NCBI GenBank assembly: GCA_029838215.1
Contig: JALGVI010000012.1
Coordinates: 30,357-94,356, forward strand
DNA: 64,000 bases
Direction: 5' to 3'
DNA from: Candidatus Helarchaeota archaeon
GTDB taxonomy: Archaea; Asgardarchaeota; Lokiarchaeia; Helarchaeales; RDOG01
Part shown: positions 25,618 to 33,674 of the stretch, piece after piece
Layout of the letters: every line of letters begins with the position of its first letter
Position numbering within the stretch: the first letter of the stretch is position 1
Position numbers and translations under genes: made by a program
Notes under the pieces: model-generated
Told to the model about the DNA's origin: nothing
The model's input: the letters and a program-made list of their open reading frames with translations, nothing else
Database searches by the model: none

Positions 25618-27087
25618 TCATGTTTTTTTAGGTTTTTTATGTTTTATAGGTTGGACGTGGTCGTGCTTCATCAATTTTGTTAAATTTTTTCCTAAATCCA
25701 TGAGTGCACTGCTCAATCCTTCCTCGTAATCCTTGATATCATCGAGCTTTGAACCGAAATCAGTCAATTCTCGCGTTATACTGGAGTTATAGCCCTTCAA
25801 ATCGGCGATCTCGCTCTTTATTTCCAATTTAAGATTTTCAAAATCGTCTTGTAAAGTCTTCACGGCAACCAGAACATCATTAAAACCATCAATGATCAAT
25901 TGCAAGTCATCCGTGGTGAGGGATCCTTTACTCACGGCAGGCAAAACGGGAAGTTGAAATTTCGAGCCTTTTGCTTTGGGATCACCAGACTTGGCACCGA
26001 CTTTTGCCATACTGGTTCTTCCCATAACAGCATTGATAAAATCAATGGTTTGAATCCACCGATGATCCTTGTGCTTTTCAATTGCCCATTCGATCATGCT
26101 CATGAATAGCTTCTCGTGATAGAACCATTTCAGGACTTTGTTCCTGAACATTTCCCACGACCCAATGCAGATCACTTTTCCCAATCCGACTTCTGCAACA
26201 GCCATCACGCAGGCATTGGTTGGATCAGCGATGGCATCAGCCCAAGCAACAGGCCTTGCATTTCCAGCAATTTCCAAACTGCAAGCAGAACGCAAGCAGA
26301 CTTCTTTCACGCCTTTCACGGCAGGATGATCAGCAAACTTGGATATCATTGGCAGGGTAGGAATTCCATTATTATTTACTTCATCAGTCACCTGATTGTT
26401 TTGGAACGTTATGCCAAATTCACGTGAAAGCGCATTTAGATTGGTACCCCTACCATGATCCCCGCCAGCGTTACTTAATAAAATAAGACTTCCACCATTC
26501 TTCACGTAACGAACGAGATTCTTGATTTCTACGGGATTAAATTTTGAATGATCAGGACAGGCAAATATCACGACATCATAGCGAACCAATCGTGGTTGAA
26601 CCATTACATCATTAAACTCGAAGCATTTGAATGCGTAGTCTTGAAGAAGCCTTGTCAAATCTTGGAATGAGTCTTGGAGTTTTCCCCGTTCATTCAAATT
26701 TCTATCAAATGCGATATAGGCTCTCCAAAGATGTTTTTTCCGGGGACGACTTTCTGACCTGTCTTTCGGGCTAGTAGTACTGCTGGACTCGAGTAACTCG
26801 CCTTTTTCCGTTGAATCTTCCTTCGGCGAAACGATTTCTTCAGATTCATTTGATTCATTTGATTTAATCTCTTTTTCAGGTTCAGGTGTTGCATCTTGAA
26901 TAGCAAGCTGGTCAAAACTGAAACCATCATGTGATGTCTCTGTCGAAACCGTGTTACCAACGGACTCTTTTGCGGCTTCCAATTCTTTTTCAAGTTCTAA
27001 CTTAAGATCTGTGGGTTCTTCAACAGGAAGTAAAAGATTTTCATCCGTGCTTTCTTCTTTTTTTGCTTTCTTTTTCGGTGGTGTCAA
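25618..27087 (-). CDS. GIFT-domain protein (IFT52/GldG-like) with coiled coil
   Basis: 489 residues. Residues ~1-115 are low-complexity and charged. Residues ~118-345 look like a GIFT (GldG/IFT52) domain: YDVVIFACPDHSKFNPVEI, LVRYVKNGGSLILLSNAGGD, TNLNALSREFGITFQNNQV, ADHPAVKGVKEVCLRSACSL, VAVAEVGLGKVICIGSWEMF (one residue trimmed). The eukaryotic IFT52 sequence has a closely similar run (sheet, 'F---E---L--Y---GGS-L-L--EGG', 'TN-N-LL-E-GI---ND-V'). The C-terminus (~400-475) is a coiled coil and a Lys-rich tail. It sits on the opposite strand between L39e and L31e. Function unknown. Confidence 0.65.
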   Translation of the reverse strand: MTPPKKKAKKEESTDENLLLPVEEPTDLKLELEKELEAAKESVGNTVSTETSHDGFSFDQLAIQDATPEPEKEIKSNESNESEEIVSPKEDSTEKGELLESSSTTSPKDRSESRPRKKHLWRAYIAFDRNLNERGKLQDSFQDLTRLLQDYAFKCFEFNDVMVQPRLVRYDVVIFACPDHSKFNPVEIKNLVRYVKNGGSLILLSNAGGDHGRGTNLNALSREFGITFQNNQVTDEVNNNGIPTLPMISKFADHPAVKGVKEVCLRSACSLEIAGNARPVAWADAIADPTNACVMAVAEVGLGKVICIGSWEMFRNKVLKWFYHEKLFMSMIEWAIEKHKDHRWIQTIDFINAVMGRTSMAKVGAKSGDPKAKGSKFQLPVLPAVSKGSLTTDDLQLIIDGFNDVLVAVKTLQDDFENLKLEIKSEIADLKGYNSSITRELTDFGSKLDDIKDYEEGLSSALMDLGKNLTKLMKHDHVQPIKHKKPKKT

Positions 27088-27345
27088 GGATATTTTCTCC
27101 TTCCAGTTTGCAAGTTTTGAGATCTTCTTGCCTTATTTTCCATTTATTATTAAAATACACTGCGGCGTGAAAGTCTTTAAAAAATTCTAAATTGCTGGTT
27201 TTTATATGAAATGAATTTATTTTAATTTCCTACTAAAGTTTTGCCGTTCAAATGAACAATTTTAATAAGCTTAATTGAATTTTATAAATACAATTTCATT
27301 AATGATTTGGGAATTGACGGAAGTCAATTTTTTGAGGTTTCCACG

Positions 27346-27846
27346 GTGAGTACAAAAAAACCGAAAAAGGCAAAAAAAGCAAAAAAAGCGGAGGAAAAGC
27401 CAAAAGTCAAGGAAGAAACACCCGAAGCCATCGAGGATGATGAGGATGAACTCATTACTGATGAGTCTCTTGAAGAATTGCCTGAAGATGAATCTCTCGA
27501 AGATTTAATTCAGCTCGAAGAGAAAAAGGGTGAAGAGCCTGAGCTTGAAGAATTATTAAAAAAGAAGGCTGAAAGGCGGGAAGCGGAACCAATCATTGAA
27601 GAACGGCTTTATACGGTTCCACTGGGTCGAACACGGAATGTGCCTCATTATAAACGGTCAAAAAAAGCCGTGACCATATTACGAGAATTCCTAATGCGCC
27701 ATTTAAAACCCGAAGAACTCGTCATCGCACCAGAACTTAACGAATACATCTGGTCCAGAGGCGTGAAAAATCCACCACGTAAAGTAAAAATTCGGACCAC
27801 GAAAACGGCAGAAGGTCTCGTTACGGCATATCTCATTAAAAGTTGA
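27346..27846 (+). CDS. rpl31e: Ribosomal protein L31e with long N-terminal extension
   Basis: 166 residues from GTG 27346, with GAGGT seven bases upstream. Residues ~84-166 are L31e: EERLYTVPLGRTRNVPHYKR, SKKAVTILREFLMRHLKPEE, NEYIWSRGVKNPPRKVKIRT. Residues 1-83 are extra: first a Lys/Ala-rich stretch (KKPKKAKKAKKAEEKPK), then a very acidic one (EDDEDELITDESLEELPEDE). Normal archaeal L31e is about 80-95 residues, so the extension doubles it. L31e sits at the tunnel exit. A TATA-like TTATAAATAC lies at 27280-27289. Confidence 0.93.
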   Translation: MSTKKPKKAKKAKKAEEKPKVKEETPEAIEDDEDELITDESLEELPEDESLEDLIQLEEKKGEEPELEELLKKKAERREAEPIIEERLYTVPLGRTRNVPHYKRSKKAVTILREFLMRHLKPEELVIAPELNEYIWSRGVKNPPRKVKIRTTKTAEGLVTAYLIKS

Positions 27847-27901
27847 TTTCATTCTATATTCTAATTTCTATTCTTTCATTCATGTCAAAACGTGAAAAAT
27901 C

Positions 27902-28654
27902 ATGTTTAGTGCACGTCCTAAAAAAGTTATCACGCTTTTAAAAGATCCACTCATTTTATACATTCCGGAAAATACCATGCTTGATAGTAACGTGTACCTA
28001 ATCGGTCAACAGGGAAATCTCTTGATGATCGATTCTGGTAACGGATTGAGTTACAAAAATATTGTCAAGGCCTTGGATAATGCAGGATATCCTGTAAAAG
28101 ACAATTTAAAAGCAATCTGTCAAACACACCAACACGTAGATCACATATTAGGGCTATATAAGTTTAAGAAAGATTTTCCAGAAATTCAAGTATTTGCATC
28201 TGAAACGGAAGCCATGGTGATTGAGAGCGGGAAACGAGATCTCATCGTTCCTGATATGGGATTCGGAATGTCAAGCATGATTTTTAACATGATGAAATCC
28301 ATCGGACTTGAAATTTTTCCCATCAAGGTGGACCAAAAATTCAAGGATGGAGATATTTTTACGTGGGAACCATTCAAATTTGAAGTTTTAATCACTCCCG
28401 GACACACACCCGGTGGTTTATGTCTTTATGATAAGGAACACAAGGTCTTATTCTCAGGAGATACCGTATTTCCGGGAGGATCAATGGGACGAGTCGATTT
28501 CCCTGGTGGAAGTTCAAGACTAATGCGGGATTCATTAAATAGATTGGCAAATCTTGACGTGGAGATTCTATGCGCTGGACACATGCCTCCCGTTGAAAAG
28601 AACGCACGAGACCAAATTAAAATGTCTGCAGGCATGTCGCAATACATGTTATAG
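27902..28654 (+). CDS. Metallo-beta-lactamase-fold hydrolase (glyoxalase II-like)
   Basis: 250 residues. The metal motif HxHxDH is in CQTHQHVDHILGLY, with further ligands in ITPGHTPGGLCLYDKEH, LFSGDTVFPGG and CAGHMPPVE. N-terminus DSNVYLIGQQGNLLMIDSGNG is the usual first beta strands. Likely hydrolyses a thioester, lactone or similar, or is an oxidoreductase-like member; substrate unknown. The single-gene unit is convergent with the ubiquitin-like gene. Confidence 0.88.
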   Translation: MFSARPKKVITLLKDPLILYIPENTMLDSNVYLIGQQGNLLMIDSGNGLSYKNIVKALDNAGYPVKDNLKAICQTHQHVDHILGLYKFKKDFPEIQVFASETEAMVIESGKRDLIVPDMGFGMSSMIFNMMKSIGLEIFPIKVDQKFKDGDIFTWEPFKFEVLITPGHTPGGLCLYDKEHKVLFSGDTVFPGGSMGRVDFPGGSSRLMRDSLNRLANLDVEILCAGHMPPVEKNARDQIKMSAGMSQYML

Positions 28655-28704
28655 AAATGAAAGAAAAAATCGAAGTTATTTTCAAATAAAAAATAGAATT
28701 CTTT

Positions 28705-28723
28705 GACACCATCAAATGGTGTC
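28705..28723. terminator. Inverted repeat between convergent genes
   Basis: GACACCATCAAATGGTGTC is a perfect 8-bp stem with a 3-base loop, lying between the ends of the hydrolase gene and the ubiquitin-like gene. On the minus strand it is followed by a T-rich run, so it may help terminate the ubiquitin-like transcript. A CACCA/TGGTG hairpin also occurs between the convergent genes near 63470. Confidence 0.4.
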
Positions 28724-28734
28724 ATGTGGAACGT

Positions 28735-28986
28735 TTATCCGCCTGCCTGTGTTGCCATTACTGTTATGACATCTTTTTTTGGAAACACGCCAAGACTTGC
28801 AAAACGAACGTTATCTGGAAGAACTTTTCCTTTATGAATGAATTGAATTGTCAAGATCGGATTTAATTTATATGCTTTCCGCACGAGCTTCTTGGCTTCA
28901 GCTACATTTTGATTTACGTCAATGTCTACAGTTTTGACGGCTTGATCAGGAGGCACTCCTGTGAGCCTAAATCGGTACTCAACCAT
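28735..28986 (-). CDS. Ubiquitin-like beta-grasp protein ending in Gly-Gly
   Basis: 83 residues from the ATG at 28986 (MVEYRFRLTG); a longer start at 28995 adds three residues. The pattern of IQFIHKGKVLPDNVRFASLG and VFPKKDVITVMATQAGG follows eukaryotic ubiquitin, in which 'LIFAGKQLEDGRTLSDYNI' and 'KESTLHLVLRLRGG' have the same spacing. The C-terminus is an exposed Gly-Gly, ready for activation without processing. Ubiquitin-like modifiers with E1/E2/RING/JAB genes are known in some Asgard archaea; no such partner lies nearby here. Alternatives are a SAMP/Urm1-type sulfur carrier. Confidence 0.78.
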   Translation of the reverse strand: MVEYRFRLTGVPPDQAVKTVDIDVNQNVAEAKKLVRKAYKLNPILTIQFIHKGKVLPDNVRFASLGVFPKKDVITVMATQAGG

Positions 28987-28995
28987 GATAATCAC

Positions 28996-29358
28996 TTCAG
29001 AACATGTTTTTTCTTAAGAAGTCCTATATTATTCTATTCGAAAATCCAATTTAAACAATTTGTCAAAAAGTTGTTTATATTCTTTTTTGCGTGTCGAAGT
29101 TGTTTTTTAAGGATTGGCAAGCAAGGACAAATTACCATGAATATTTTTCATTTAAGACCGAATATCAAGCTTTAACTTGATGATATTTTCATGTATTCTT
29201 CAAATGAGCCGACATGTATTTAAAAAAATTCTTAGGATGGTGAATTTTAACATGAAATCCCGTGGTTGAAAAAGATCTCACGTTTCTTTGAAGTTTAATT
29301 TATATTTGATGATGTCCAATATATTAGTGAATTAACGGCTTTTCGGAGTCCACCGATC
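28996..29358. other. Intergenic region between divergent genes (363 nt)
   Basis: No gene seen. AATTTATATTTG around 29297-29308 resembles a TATA box some 55 bases before the start at 29359. A second AT-rich stretch near 29015-29030 could serve the ubiquitin-like gene. No RNA fold was recognised. Confidence 0.35.
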
Positions 29359-30240
29359 ATGTCAGTAACAGTGTTAAATTTTAACCAGATATTGGATGAC
29401 TGGGACGTGTTTGAGTCCATATTGCTCGAATTAAATGACTTTGATTCGGTAATTGAAGTAAAGCAAATCTCTCATCCAGAGGATTTTCTAAGCATCGAGC
29501 GAATAAATGATAATGGATACAAGTTGACAACGAGTTTCACGATTCTGATTCTTAGTGAATACCAGTCTTTGATTCAAAATGCACGGCTGGCACTTTTACA
29601 TGAATTGGGATTTGTTTTGGATGATGATGTTAAATTTTCTCAGGAAAGCAAGGCAATTTGGTTGAAATGTCAAAAAATCGTAAAAACACCTGAAGAAGCA
29701 ATTTCGACCTTGCAGGATTTGGGAAAAAGACTCAGGTCCTTTCGCGTGATGGTTGAATTCAAGGAAGGTGCCACGTACTTTTACTCTGATGGCATGCTTC
29801 GTGAAATGTTTCCGGGTCTGGAGATGGGTAAACATCCACAGAATCACTTGGTGAAATCCATCGTGGATACTCTTATCGAATCATATATCAAAGATTTTCG
29901 TCAAGGCGTTCCGGAGTTCGATTGTGGAAAGAGAGTAGCAGCACGACTTGTTGAGGACTTGGAAAAACACGAAAAGATGAAATCAGCCAAGGAGCGCATC
30001 TCTTGGTATCCAGAAAAACTCTACCGCATGTTGCGAGAGGACAAGAAACTAAAGAAATATGAACGGATCTCAAACGAATTATATGAATTCATTTCCATTG
30101 TGCCTTACACGGGTCCTGGAAAGAGAAAAGAGGGTGCAACGTGTGGCATGGCATATCAAATCAAGAAAGAAAATAAGTACATAATGACAAAATTAAAAGA
30201 AAGTGGAATAAACCTCCGGATTATTTTTCCAGGAGGATGA
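29359..30240 (+). CDS. Hypothetical protein, 293 residues
   Basis: Not recognised. Soluble, with an acidic N-terminal part (LDDWDVFESILLELNDFDSV), a middle that may be an alpha/beta domain (SFRVMVEFKEGATYFYSDGM), and a basic C-terminus (YTGPGKRKEGATCGMAYQIKK is near the end). C-terminal residues RIIFPGG. ATG 29359 has GGAG 13 bases upstream. Convergent with the repeat protein, nine bases between stops. Confidence 0.55.
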   Translation: MSVTVLNFNQILDDWDVFESILLELNDFDSVIEVKQISHPEDFLSIERINDNGYKLTTSFTILILSEYQSLIQNARLALLHELGFVLDDDVKFSQESKAIWLKCQKIVKTPEEAISTLQDLGKRLRSFRVMVEFKEGATYFYSDGMLREMFPGLEMGKHPQNHLVKSIVDTLIESYIKDFRQGVPEFDCGKRVAARLVEDLEKHEKMKSAKERISWYPEKLYRMLREDKKLKKYERISNELYEFISIVPYTGPGKRKEGATCGMAYQIKKENKYIMTKLKESGINLRIIFPGG

Positions 30241-30248
30241 AACAGCTG

Positions 30249-33143
30249 TTACTGAGCTGCTTTCTTTAGACGATCAGTCCAATCTTTTATTTTTTGATGT
30301 AATCGGTCGTGATATTGGTCTTCAAGCTGAGAGTCTAAACCCATTTTTTTCAAATTTCGAACCCAACTATTCATTTCATAAATGCTAACGTGCCAGCGGA
30401 GTCGTGCGCTTATCTCTCGTTTACACTCTTCCAGAGCGTCAATTATGTCAATGACATTTCTAGATTCAACAGCTTTCAGTAGAAGATTCATTATATCATC
30501 GATGCTGATGGTTTCGCTTTCAGCCTTTTCGGGCTCTACAGTCATAGGTTTTTTTACGGCAGGAGTTGGTCGGGGTTCTGGTGGTGGCTCCGTGCTGATG
30601 ATCACCTTACTACCCTTAAGCCAACAATCTTCAAGAATTGGCACGAACATTTTTTGGTGCTCTCCCACCACGCTTGCAATCCCTGCCACGTCTCCTGCTT
30701 CAGATACGGCTCCGATTAGGACTTCTTCATTTTCTCTTGCAATTCCCCAAATGTTTTCATCCCGATAATCTCTTAGTTCTAATCGATCAAGACCCGCAAG
30801 TCGTTTTAACAACTCTTTACATTCAGAAGTATTCTCGATGTGCGTTGCAATGCGAACGGCAATATGCTTTTTAATCTTGAGTAAATTAATGATTGGGAAA
30901 AGATCGATATCTCTGAGCTTTGGGGCAATAATTAAAAAGCGTGCCTTGACTCTGCTTGCCGTTTCATTTATTTGTGCAATGGTTGCCTCGCGTCCCATTA
31001 CAAACCACACGTCTTGGAACCGGTAAGTCATTAAACTTTTAGCCTGCTCCCACAATGCCATCATGGTTTCTTGGGAATTGGTAACGCGCTCTTCGACATT
31101 ATCCAAGAGACTTCGCAGGCTTTCCACCACGCGTTCACCATACATCTTTCGCATGTTTTCAATACTTTGTGTCATGGTCTGGCTGGCACTACCCACTTTC
31201 GCTTCTACTTTCTCTAGGGTTTCTCGTGCCGTTTCCACGACATCACGTTCGAGTTTTTCTCTTAACTGCGTGAAGCTGGTTGTCATGACTTGAGACGCTT
31301 CATCAACTTTTGATTCAACGTCAGATAAAATCTTGACCACTGCCGTCACAATGTCCTTGTTTAGCCAAGCTCCCAGTTCTTTGAATTCATCTTCAATTAT
31401 TTTAGTTCCTTTTCCTGCACTCTTTTCGACTTCATCAAGAATCTTTTTCATTTCTTCGATAATCGAGCTTGAGAACCAAACTTTCAGATTATCCAAACCT
31501 TTTTCAAAGGATTCTGCAGATTTTCGTGCACCACCTTCGACTTGTTCGAGTGCTTGCGTGAATTGGTTGATCACTTCAGCTTGGAACCATTCATGGAGTT
31601 TCTTGATTCCTGTTTCAATGTTCTCATTAGCCTTTTTTGCACCCTGGTCAATGACATCTAGAGCCTTCGTGAGGTTTTGCACGACTTCTTCTTGAACCCA
31701 AGTGCCCATTTGTTTGACACCTTTTTGTACGGCTTTTGATGCATGTTCGGCACTAACTTCGACTTCAATTAGCGTGTTCTTGAACCCTTGCAAGACTTCT
31801 TCTTCTAACCATTGTTTCACGCGTTGAAATTCTTGTGTCACGCTCGTGCTTGCATTTGTAACCTGATTCAATACAGTATCAAGAAGACTTTCTGCAGCAG
31901 ATAATACGATTCCTTCAAATGAAACGCGAAGTTTTTCCAGCTCTTCCATGACGGCTTCATTTATGAATGAATTAATAAATTCACCAAAAATATCACCCAT
32001 TATTGCCATCCATTCGCCAGATTGAGCATTTGCCGTGGAATATATTTTTTCCTTTAATCCCTGGATTTCATCTTTAAACTTATCAAATTGCGTTCCTAAA
32101 CGTTCGGGTAATTCCTTTTTCATCTTCACGAGAAAATTTCGAAATGTTGAGAGTTCACTTACTTTATTAATTTGGTCCTTAAACCCTTCAAATTCCTTCA
32201 TTAGCCGGTTTGGGACATCGAATTGCAAGCCCGAACAGAATTTTAATAAGTCATCGACACCGCTCACTTTCATGATGGAATCTTCTATGTTCTTGAATTG
32301 AGCTTCAATCTGAGAAGGGATTTGTTCTTTAATTGATCCCGTGAATTTACTCAATTCATCGATTCCTGAAATGCCGCGAAACTCATTTTCTATTCCCTTT
32401 AATCGATCCATTAAAGCCCTCGGTATCTCTTCCTTCGCCTTCTGGGTGAAAGATAACAAGTCTTCAATTCCGCTTACTTGTTTTGTTTGCGTTTCTATCC
32501 CTTGAAACTCGTTTGCAAGACGCACCGGGACTTCTTCTTTTAATGATCGTGCGTATTGCTTGAATTCATTCAAGCCAGATATTGAAAGGATCTCATCTTC
32601 AATGATTTTAAAACGTTCATTCAGGCGTTGTGGGATTGTTTCTTTTTGTTGAGAAATAAATGCTCCAAAATCTGTTAAAGCAGAAAACTTCTCGAATTCT
32701 TCTTCAAATGCCTTGAACTGATTTATGAGAGCATTCGGAACTTCATCTCGAATCAACTTAACATATTTGAGAAAATCGTCCAATCCCGTGAGTTCCCCAA
32801 CTTGATCCACGAAATCGTTGAATTGAGAATTCAACTGGGGAGGAACCTCTGCCTTCAGGTCTTGAATCATGGTATTGAATTCATCTAACTGTTTCAACAA
32901 TGCTGAATAAGGAGGAATTGCTTGATATCGCGCTTGAAGGCCAGGAATGGTTTTAATTAATCCCAACGTTACTAGCTTTTTGACAATAACCTCTGCGTCA
33001 TCTTCAGGAACCTGCGCGTGTATGGCCACTTCTCCAACAGAAAAAGGTCCGCGTCCCGTCACGCTCATGTATGCTTTTGCTTCTATGTCAGATAAACCCA
33101 ATTCTAAAAGAGCTTTTGAACTGACATCTTTTTTTTCAGTCAT
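30249..33143 (-). CDS. Giant TrmB-like protein with 8 x 35- and 7 x 37-residue helical repeats
   Basis: 964 residues. 1-75: TrmB-type winged helix (LLELGLSDIEAKAYMSVTG, GEVAIHAQVPEDDAEVIVKK, GLIKTIPGLQARYQAI). ~90-365: eight repeats of exactly 35 residues, each with an E-(V/I)-P turn at 100, 135, 170, 205, 240, 275, 310, 345. ~450-710: seven repeats of 37 residues, of the form '(L/F)xxEVVxxxxxxLxxVExxAxxAxxxxxxGxxxLxxW'. ~725-850: the TrmB C-terminal sensor-like domain (VWFVMGREATIAQINETASR, ARFLIIAPKLRDIDLFPII, ENEEVLIGAVSEAGDVAGIA). A Pro-rich linker and a final helical ~85 residues follow. Ordinary TrmB regulators are ~250-350 residues. Cytoplasmic; role unknown. Confidence 0.75.
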   Translation of the reverse strand: MTEKKDVSSKALLELGLSDIEAKAYMSVTGRGPFSVGEVAIHAQVPEDDAEVIVKKLVTLGLIKTIPGLQARYQAIPPYSALLKQLDEFNTMIQDLKAEVPPQLNSQFNDFVDQVGELTGLDDFLKYVKLIRDEVPNALINQFKAFEEEFEKFSALTDFGAFISQQKETIPQRLNERFKIIEDEILSISGLNEFKQYARSLKEEVPVRLANEFQGIETQTKQVSGIEDLLSFTQKAKEEIPRALMDRLKGIENEFRGISGIDELSKFTGSIKEQIPSQIEAQFKNIEDSIMKVSGVDDLLKFCSGLQFDVPNRLMKEFEGFKDQINKVSELSTFRNFLVKMKKELPERLGTQFDKFKDEIQGLKEKIYSTANAQSGEWMAIMGDIFGEFINSFINEAVMEELEKLRVSFEGIVLSAAESLLDTVLNQVTNASTSVTQEFQRVKQWLEEEVLQGFKNTLIEVEVSAEHASKAVQKGVKQMGTWVQEEVVQNLTKALDVIDQGAKKANENIETGIKKLHEWFQAEVINQFTQALEQVEGGARKSAESFEKGLDNLKVWFSSSIIEEMKKILDEVEKSAGKGTKIIEDEFKELGAWLNKDIVTAVVKILSDVESKVDEASQVMTTSFTQLREKLERDVVETARETLEKVEAKVGSASQTMTQSIENMRKMYGERVVESLRSLLDNVEERVTNSQETMMALWEQAKSLMTYRFQDVWFVMGREATIAQINETASRVKARFLIIAPKLRDIDLFPIINLLKIKKHIAVRIATHIENTSECKELLKRLAGLDRLELRDYRDENIWGIARENEEVLIGAVSEAGDVAGIASVVGEHQKMFVPILEDCWLKGSKVIISTEPPPEPRPTPAVKKPMTVEPEKAESETISIDDIMNLLLKAVESRNVIDIIDALEECKREISARLRWHVSIYEMNSWVRNLKKMGLDSQLEDQYHDRLHQKIKDWTDRLKKAAQ

Positions 33144-33347
33144 ATTCTTTCACATCCGCCTTCTTTTCCATTTCCTTTCTAACATGGGTGAAAAATTCCA
33201 TTCTCAAGTCTAAATAAAAGATCATTCAGTAATTCAATTCGAAATTCTACTTTGATTCAAGAAGTTTTTATTTTTTTCCCTCAGAATTTTTTAATTTTTA
33301 ATCAAACTTGACCTAAAATGAAAAATTCACCAACTCTCGTGAAATAA

Positions 33348-33533
33348 TCATTGATTATTATCCTTAAGTCCCATCATTCGTCGTTTTATCCTTCTCCGGT
33401 AAATTCCATATTTATCTTCCAAGGAAAATTTAATAGGTCGAGGATTGGCGGTCGGTGCACCACAGAATGGACAGATTTTCTTTCTCATCGTATATTGATT
33501 GCATTTCGTGCATTTCTGAAGGATCTTTCCCAC
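33348..33533 (-). CDS. nop10: H/ACA ribonucleoprotein protein Nop10
   Basis: 61 residues. A zinc ribbon (CTKCNQYTMRKKICPFCGAP) followed by RPIKFSLEDKYGIYRRRIKR is the Nop10 signature. It binds Cbf5 in the pseudouridylation complex. Slightly longer than the usual ~55-60. In many archaea it is beside eIF2-alpha or S27e; here it stands alone after the large repeat gene. Confidence 0.96.
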   Translation of the reverse strand: MGKILQKCTKCNQYTMRKKICPFCGAPTANPRPIKFSLEDKYGIYRRRIKRRMMGLKDNNQ

Positions 33534-33613
33534 TTGAAATTCACCAGACCGGAATAATGAATATTTTTAGATATTCCTAAAACTAAATAAATAATATTAT
33601 CACCGAAATTAAA

Positions 33614-33624
33614 ATTTTAAATAG
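33614..33624 (+). promoter_or_regulatory. Candidate TATA box
   Basis: ATTTTAAATAG preceded by purines (CGAAATTAAA) about 50 bases before the start at 33675 fits an archaeal BRE/TATA arrangement. Read by eye only. Confidence 0.35.
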
Positions 33625-33674
33625 GATCATTTGGTAAATCGTTAGAGGAAAACAGCTTACGGGGCTTTTGTCCA

